Origin: Halorientalis sp.
GTDB lineage: Archaea; Halobacteriota; Halobacteria; Halobacteriales; Haloarculaceae
DNA: 61,418 bases
Direction: 5' to 3'
Assembly: GCF_028275115.1 (NCBI RefSeq)
Contig: NZ_JAQCNH010000024.1
Location: 1-61,418 of the forward strand
Program-made: the position numbers and the translations under genes
The notes under the pieces: generated by a model
What the model was told of the DNA's origin: nothing
Seen by the model: the letters and a program-made list of their open reading frames with translations, nothing else
Database searches by the model: none
Part shown: in pieces, positions 57,951 to 61,418 of the stretch
How positions within the stretch are numbered: the first letter of the stretch is position 1
How the letters are laid out: every line of letters begins with the position of its first letter

Positions 57951-57958
57951 CTTTGATA
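57951..57958 (+). promoter_or_regulatory. TATA-like element of nnr
   Basis: The sequence ctttgata is centred about 28 nt upstream of the ATG at 57983, which supports that start over the ATG at 57941. Confidence 0.4.
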
Positions 57959-57982
57959 ACAGCGGATGACGTACGGAGTTGT

Positions 57983-59422
57983 ATGATGCGCGTTCAGGAC
58001 CAGGCCGTCCTCGACGAGAACGCCGCCGCGCTGGGTGTCCCGCGGAAACAGCTGATGGAGTCGAGCGGCAACGCCGTCGCCCGGGTCGTCCGGGAGCTGG
58101 CAGCGCCGGGAAGCGACGTCGCGCTCGTCGCCGGCCGCGGGAACAACGGCGGCGACGCGCTCGTCGCTGCCCGGTTCCTGAAAAGATACGACGTGACCGT
58201 CCACCTCCTCGGTCGCGCCGAGACGATCACGACCGACATCGCCCGGGAGAACTGGGACGCACTCCAGCGGGCCGACATCGACGCCCGTGAGGTCCGCGAC
58301 TCGGCCGGACTCGATCTGGGTGAACCGGACCTGGTCGTCGACGCGATGCTTGGCACGGGCGTCACGGGCGCGTTACGGGAGCCGGAAGCGACCGCCGCCG
58401 AGCGGGTCGCCGAGACGAACGCCACGGTCGTCGCCGTCGACGTCCCGTCGGGGGTCGACGCCAACACCGGCGAGTCGGCGGGCGCTGCCGTCGACGCCGA
58501 CCACGTGGTGACCTTCCACGACGACAAGCCCGGGCTGACGGAGCTGGACGCCGCGGTGACGGTCGCGGACATCGGCATTCCGGAGGCGGCCGAACGGTTC
58601 GTCGAGCGTGGCGACCTCCTCAGACTCTCCCGGGAGCCACGGAGCCACAAGGGCGACCACGGCGAGTTGCTGGTAATCGGCGGGGGGCCCTACACCGGCG
58701 CGCCGGCGCTCTCGGCACAGGCTGCGTTCCGGGCCGGAGCCGACCTCGTGCGGGTCGCCTGCCCGTCCTCGGTCGCCCGCGAGGTCCAGAGCTTCTCCGA
58801 AGGGATCATCGCCCGGCCGTTCACCGGCGACCTGCTCGAACCGAACCACGTCGACCAGTTGCTCGACCGGGCCGTCGAACATGACGTGGTGGTGATCGGC
58901 CCTGGTCTCGGGAACGCGACGGGGACGCTCGAAGCAGTGCGGGAGTTCCTCGGCGAGTTCGACGGGCGAGCGGTAGTCGACGCCGACGCCCTGCAGGTCG
59001 TCCCGGACGCCGACACCGACGCGACCCTGCTCTGTACCCCCCACCAGGGCGAACTCCGGGCGATGGGTGGTGAGACGGACACGGACTGGGAGGAACGCGC
59101 GAATCTGGTCGCGGACTCCGCCGCCGACCTCGACGCCACGCTGCTGGTAAAAGGAGCATACGACGTGATCAGCGACGGCGAGGGGACACGCGTCAACCGG
59201 ACGGGCAATCCCGGGATGACGGTCGGTGGCACCGGCGACGTGTTGGCAGGGGCTGCGGGCGCGCTCCTGGCCACACAGGAACCGACCCACGCAGCTGCTA
59301 TCGCCGCCTACGCCAACGGCCGAGCCGGCGATGTGGCCGCCGACGAGTCCGGCCGCGGGTTCGTCGCCACCGACCTCGTGGACGCACTACCGACGGCCCT
59401 GTGGGGTGATGCGGATGAGTGA
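57983..59422 (+). CDS. nnr: Bifunctional NAD(P)H-hydrate repair enzyme
   Basis: 479 residues. The N-terminal YjeF epimerase domain has GRGNNGGDALVAAR and DAMLGTGVTGALR. The C-terminal ADP/ATP-dependent dehydratase has VIGGGPYTGAPALSAQAA, VVIGPGLGNATG, CTPHQGEL and NPGMTVGGTGDVLAG with its catalytic Asp. It repairs hydrated NADH and NADPH. The start MMRVQDQAVLDENAAALGV matches the family start; a longer reading from 57941 is possible. moaC overlaps its end by eight bases. Confidence 0.94.
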   Translation: MMRVQDQAVLDENAAALGVPRKQLMESSGNAVARVVRELAAPGSDVALVAGRGNNGGDALVAARFLKRYDVTVHLLGRAETITTDIARENWDALQRADIDAREVRDSAGLDLGEPDLVVDAMLGTGVTGALREPEATAAERVAETNATVVAVDVPSGVDANTGESAGAAVDADHVVTFHDDKPGLTELDAAVTVADIGIPEAAERFVERGDLLRLSREPRSHKGDHGELLVIGGGPYTGAPALSAQAAFRAGADLVRVACPSSVAREVQSFSEGIIARPFTGDLLEPNHVDQLLDRAVEHDVVVIGPGLGNATGTLEAVREFLGEFDGRAVVDADALQVVPDADTDATLLCTPHQGELRAMGGETDTDWEERANLVADSAADLDATLLVKGAYDVISDGEGTRVNRTGNPGMTVGGTGDVLAGAAGALLATQEPTHAAAIAAYANGRAGDVAADESGRGFVATDLVDALPTALWGDADE

Positions 59423-59957
59423 CGGCTCCGGCGACGGGACCGAGGAGCCACTTGACGAGGTCGGCGCGACGGCCGTCGGGGGTAGCGACGAGTTGACCCA
59501 CACCGACGACGAGGGCGACGTGCAGATGGTCGACGTGGGCGACAAGCCGGACACCGAGCGCCGGGCGGTCGCCCGCGGCGAAATCACCCTCAAGCCCTCG
59601 ACGGTCGAGGCGATCCGCGACGACCAGGTCGAGAAAGGCGACGTCCTCGCGACGGCCCGGATCGGTGCGGTCCAGGCAGTCAAACACACCTGGGAGACGA
59701 TCCCGATGTGCCACCAGATCCCGATCACGAACGTCGATTGCGAGTTCGACGTGCGCGAAGACCGGGTGACCGCGACGGTCGCCGTCGAGACAACGGGTAA
59801 AACTGGCTGTGAGATGGAGGCCCTCGAGGGCGTGACGACCGGCCTCAACGTCGTCTGGGACATGGTCAAGGCCGCCGAGAAGGACGCCGACGGGCAGTAC
59901 CCCGACACGGCGATCGAAGACGTGTCAGTCGTCGAGAAACGAAAGCGAGAGCACTGA
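59415..59957 (+). CDS. moaC: Cyclic pyranopterin monophosphate synthase
   Basis: 180 residues. The N-terminal extension is acidic and haloarchaeal. It has the MoaC core VDVGDKPDTERRAVARGEI, catalytic KGDVLATARIGAVQAVKHT, MCHQIPITN with the conserved His, and TGCEMEALEGVTTGLNVVWDM. It makes cPMP in molybdenum cofactor synthesis together with MoaA. The start overlaps the end of nnr by eight bases, so the two are co-translated. Confidence 0.95.
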   Translation: MSDGSGDGTEEPLDEVGATAVGGSDELTHTDDEGDVQMVDVGDKPDTERRAVARGEITLKPSTVEAIRDDQVEKGDVLATARIGAVQAVKHTWETIPMCHQIPITNVDCEFDVREDRVTATVAVETTGKTGCEMEALEGVTTGLNVVWDMVKAAEKDADGQYPDTAIEDVSVVEKRKREH

Positions 59958-60065
59958 GAGGCGTCGAGGCGTCGACGACCCCCGTTTCTGACGCTTGGAG
60001 TACTTTGTGGTTGCCGGGGTAACCGCGAAGCATAAGTCCGAGAATAGCCAACTGTCGGTACAGCA

Positions 60066-60893
60066 ATGCGCAACCTCGGACTCAAAGTACGGATGGTGAT
60101 CGTCGGTTCGATCCTGTTCGCTCTCTACGCCGTCGCGGCTGCCGCCGCGATTTTCGTGTTCGGCTCTGGCGTGCTACCGATCGTCCTGATCGGGAGCGTC
60201 GTCCTCATCGGCATCCAGTACAAAGTCGGGAAGTGGGCCGCGCTGAAAAGCGTCGGTGCCGAAGACATGCCGGAGGACCGATTCCGGGAGGTACACCGGA
60301 GCGTCGAGCAACTCAGCCGTGACATGGGCATCGAGAAACCCCGGCTGATGTACGCCGACATGGGTGTTCCCAACGCCTTCGCCGTCGGCCGAAAGAAAGC
60401 CGGCATCGTCGTGGTCTCGACGGAACTGATCCAGTTGCTCGACCACGACGAACTGGAGGGCGTGCTGGCACACGAACTCGCGCACATCCGCAACCGCGAC
60501 GTGGTGATGATGGTGCTCGGACAGGGCGTGGCATCGGTGGTTGCCATCGTCGCCCAGTACATCGTCCTCCTGACTGGAGACAACGACATCGCGGACTTCT
60601 TCCTGGCGATCATCGTCGGCCAGATTGTCCAGATGCTCGTGATGATCTTCGTGATGGCTATCTCACGGTACCGCGAGTACGTCGCGGACGGTGACGCCGC
60701 CGACGCTATCGGTCGCGGCGAGCCGCTGGCCCGTGCTCTGGAGAAGATTTCGGCGGGCAACGAACGCGCCAGCGACTCGGCCGTCGACGAGCAGGTCAAC
60801 GCACTCTGTATCTTCGGCCGGCCGATCGGCCTCGCCAAACTGTTCTCGACGCACCCGCCGACCGAGAAGCGCATCGACCGTCTGCGCAACTGA
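60066..60893 (+). CDS. htpX: HtpX-like zinc metalloprotease
   Basis: 275 residues. Two N-terminal helices (about 9-27 and 34-50) precede the zinc motif HELAH (LEGVLAHELAHIRNRD, near residue 137-141) and two further helices (152-170 and 178-200), with the third metal ligand in SRYREYVADGDAA. It is an inner-membrane M48 protease for quality control of membrane proteins. A frameshifted paralogue follows at the right edge of the window. Confidence 0.94.
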   Translation: MRNLGLKVRMVIVGSILFALYAVAAAAAIFVFGSGVLPIVLIGSVVLIGIQYKVGKWAALKSVGAEDMPEDRFREVHRSVEQLSRDMGIEKPRLMYADMGVPNAFAVGRKKAGIVVVSTELIQLLDHDELEGVLAHELAHIRNRDVVMMVLGQGVASVVAIVAQYIVLLTGDNDIADFFLAIIVGQIVQMLVMIFVMAISRYREYVADGDAADAIGRGEPLARALEKISAGNERASDSAVDEQVNALCIFGRPIGLAKLFSTHPPTEKRIDRLRN

Positions 60894-61120
60894 TGGTCAG
60901 TCGGGAACTGCTGTCCGCCGTCCTGGGCGTCGGACTCGGCCTCGTCTGTCTGGCGTTCCCAGGTGCAGTTGTCCGTATCAACACCGCCGGCCGGGTGCCT
61001 GGGGGACGACACGGAGAGTACGGCGACGATGCGGTCCCAGAAAAGTGGAAGTGGGTCGTCCGCGTCGTCGGTATTCTACTCCTGGCGGGCGGCGGCTACT
61101 TCGCCTACACGGTGGTGTGA
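60893..61120 (+). CDS. Small membrane protein (DUF6199-like)
   Basis: 75 residues with two helices at about 7-26 and 56-73 joined by a soluble loop (GGRHGEYGDDAVPEKWKW). Its ATG shares one base with the htpX stop (TGATG), so the two are translationally coupled. The function is unknown; a role with HtpX at the membrane is only suggested by the coupling. Confidence 0.75.
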   Translation: MVSRELLSAVLGVGLGLVCLAFPGAVVRINTAGRVPGGRHGEYGDDAVPEKWKWVVRVVGILLLAGGGYFAYTVV

Positions 61121-61191
61121 CCGCTGCGGTTCGCGTTGCCAAACTCGACGGTACTTTTTGTGCGTGTACAGTCAGTACAAACCGTTCTGGA

Positions 61192-61418
61192 TTGAGAGTC
61201 CGGATGGCCGTCTCCGGCGTGGTGTTGTTCGCGTTTTATTCGGGCTGGTGATGGTTTTCGAACCACTAGCAGACCTGCCGGTGCTGGCCGGGCTGACCGC
61301 CCCGTTCGTCGCCGGGCAGTACAAATTCGGCAGGCGGATACCGATTCTGAGTGTCAGCGATGAACGGTTTTCCGAGGACGAACACCCCGAGACACAGCCG
61401 CGGTTCGACCGCCTCTCT
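61192..61418 (+). pseudogene. Second HtpX-like gene, frameshifted and cut by window edge
   Basis: The frame from a TTG at 61192 reads LRVRMAVSGVVLFAFYSG, matching residues 6-22 of HtpX (LKVRMVIVGSILFALYAV), but stops at a TGA near 61249. The other frame resumes from about 61240 (LVMVFEPLADLPVLAGLTAPFVAGQYKFGRR), matching the second helix and GIQYKVGK of HtpX, and is open to the end. One indel separates them. It could instead start at the ATG at 61251 without its first helix. The C-terminus lies outside the window. Confidence 0.55.

Noticed and set aside
57941..57982. ATG at 57941 as the nnr start
   Set aside because: The family begins near the M at 57983, and a TATA-like element lies between the two ATGs. 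It remains a possible alternative.

Overview
The window is about 61 kb of GC-rich (roughly two-thirds G+C) haloarchaeal chromosome. The evidence is very acidic proteins, two transcription factor B genes, a sensory rhodopsin with its transducer, an RPA/RPAP/phosphoesterase operon, aIF2 beta, Bat-type HTH regulators, and many leaderless starts with a TATA box about 25-30 nt upstream of the ATG. It belongs in class Halobacteria. The gene set would fit a Haloarculaceae-like organism, but the sequence alone does not fix the genus. I saw no rRNA, tRNA or CRISPR array.

Left third (1-21 kb): a C2/C3 carboxylic-acid assimilation region. birA, a MaoC-type hydratase, pccA, the small subunit pccX and pccB form a biotin-dependent acyl-CoA (propionyl/acetyl-CoA) carboxylase set. 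A KRCGH-type isocitrate/methylisocitrate lyase homologue follows. Then, all on the minus strand, come acetyl-CoA synthetase 2, a large regulator (dead recombinase-like domain + GAF + Bat HTH), acetyl-CoA synthetase 1, a two-component sodium:solute symporter (DUF4212 small subunit + large subunit), a UspA protein and a small membrane protein. Acetate uptake, activation, carboxylation and a dedicated regulator are thus gathered together. sucC-sucD lies near 27-29 kb.

Middle (21-44 kb): the transducer-rhodopsin pair (htr-sop), a TFB, succinyl-CoA synthetase, a pseudo-receiver/PAS histidine kinase, and a three-gene ABC exporter operon whose first permease carries a C-terminal PrsW-like protease domain. 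These are followed by an aldo/keto reductase, a haloalkane-dehalogenase-like hydrolase, a macrodomain protein and an Lhr-type helicase.

Right third (44-61 kb): housekeeping genes. They include the rpa-rpap-rpe operon, arfC (riboflavin/F420), thioredoxin reductase, a winged-HTH plus membrane protein pair, a DUF4397 lipoprotein, a second TFB, small zinc-ribbon proteins, aIF2 beta, OGG1-type glycosylase, acylphosphatase, nnr, moaC and htpX.

Broken genes are frequent: a lipoprotein near 0.7-1 kb, a cupin (6.4 kb), a UspA remnant (10 kb), a TnpB tail with its terminal hairpin (19.4-19.7 kb), a beta-propeller protein (36-37 kb), a STAS-like protein (43.8 kb) and a frameshifted HtpX paralogue at the right edge. 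A lipoprotein at 39.5-40 kb has compensating frame changes. Either small accessory genes are decaying here, or the sequence carries scattered indel errors; the raw reads would decide. The most distinctive signals are the recombinase-derived regulator between two acs genes, the sensory rhodopsin with neither SRI nor SRII signature residues, the ABC permease-PrsW fusion, and the sucC-sucD junction with a 26-codon linker ORF and a 40-nt-spaced direct repeat.
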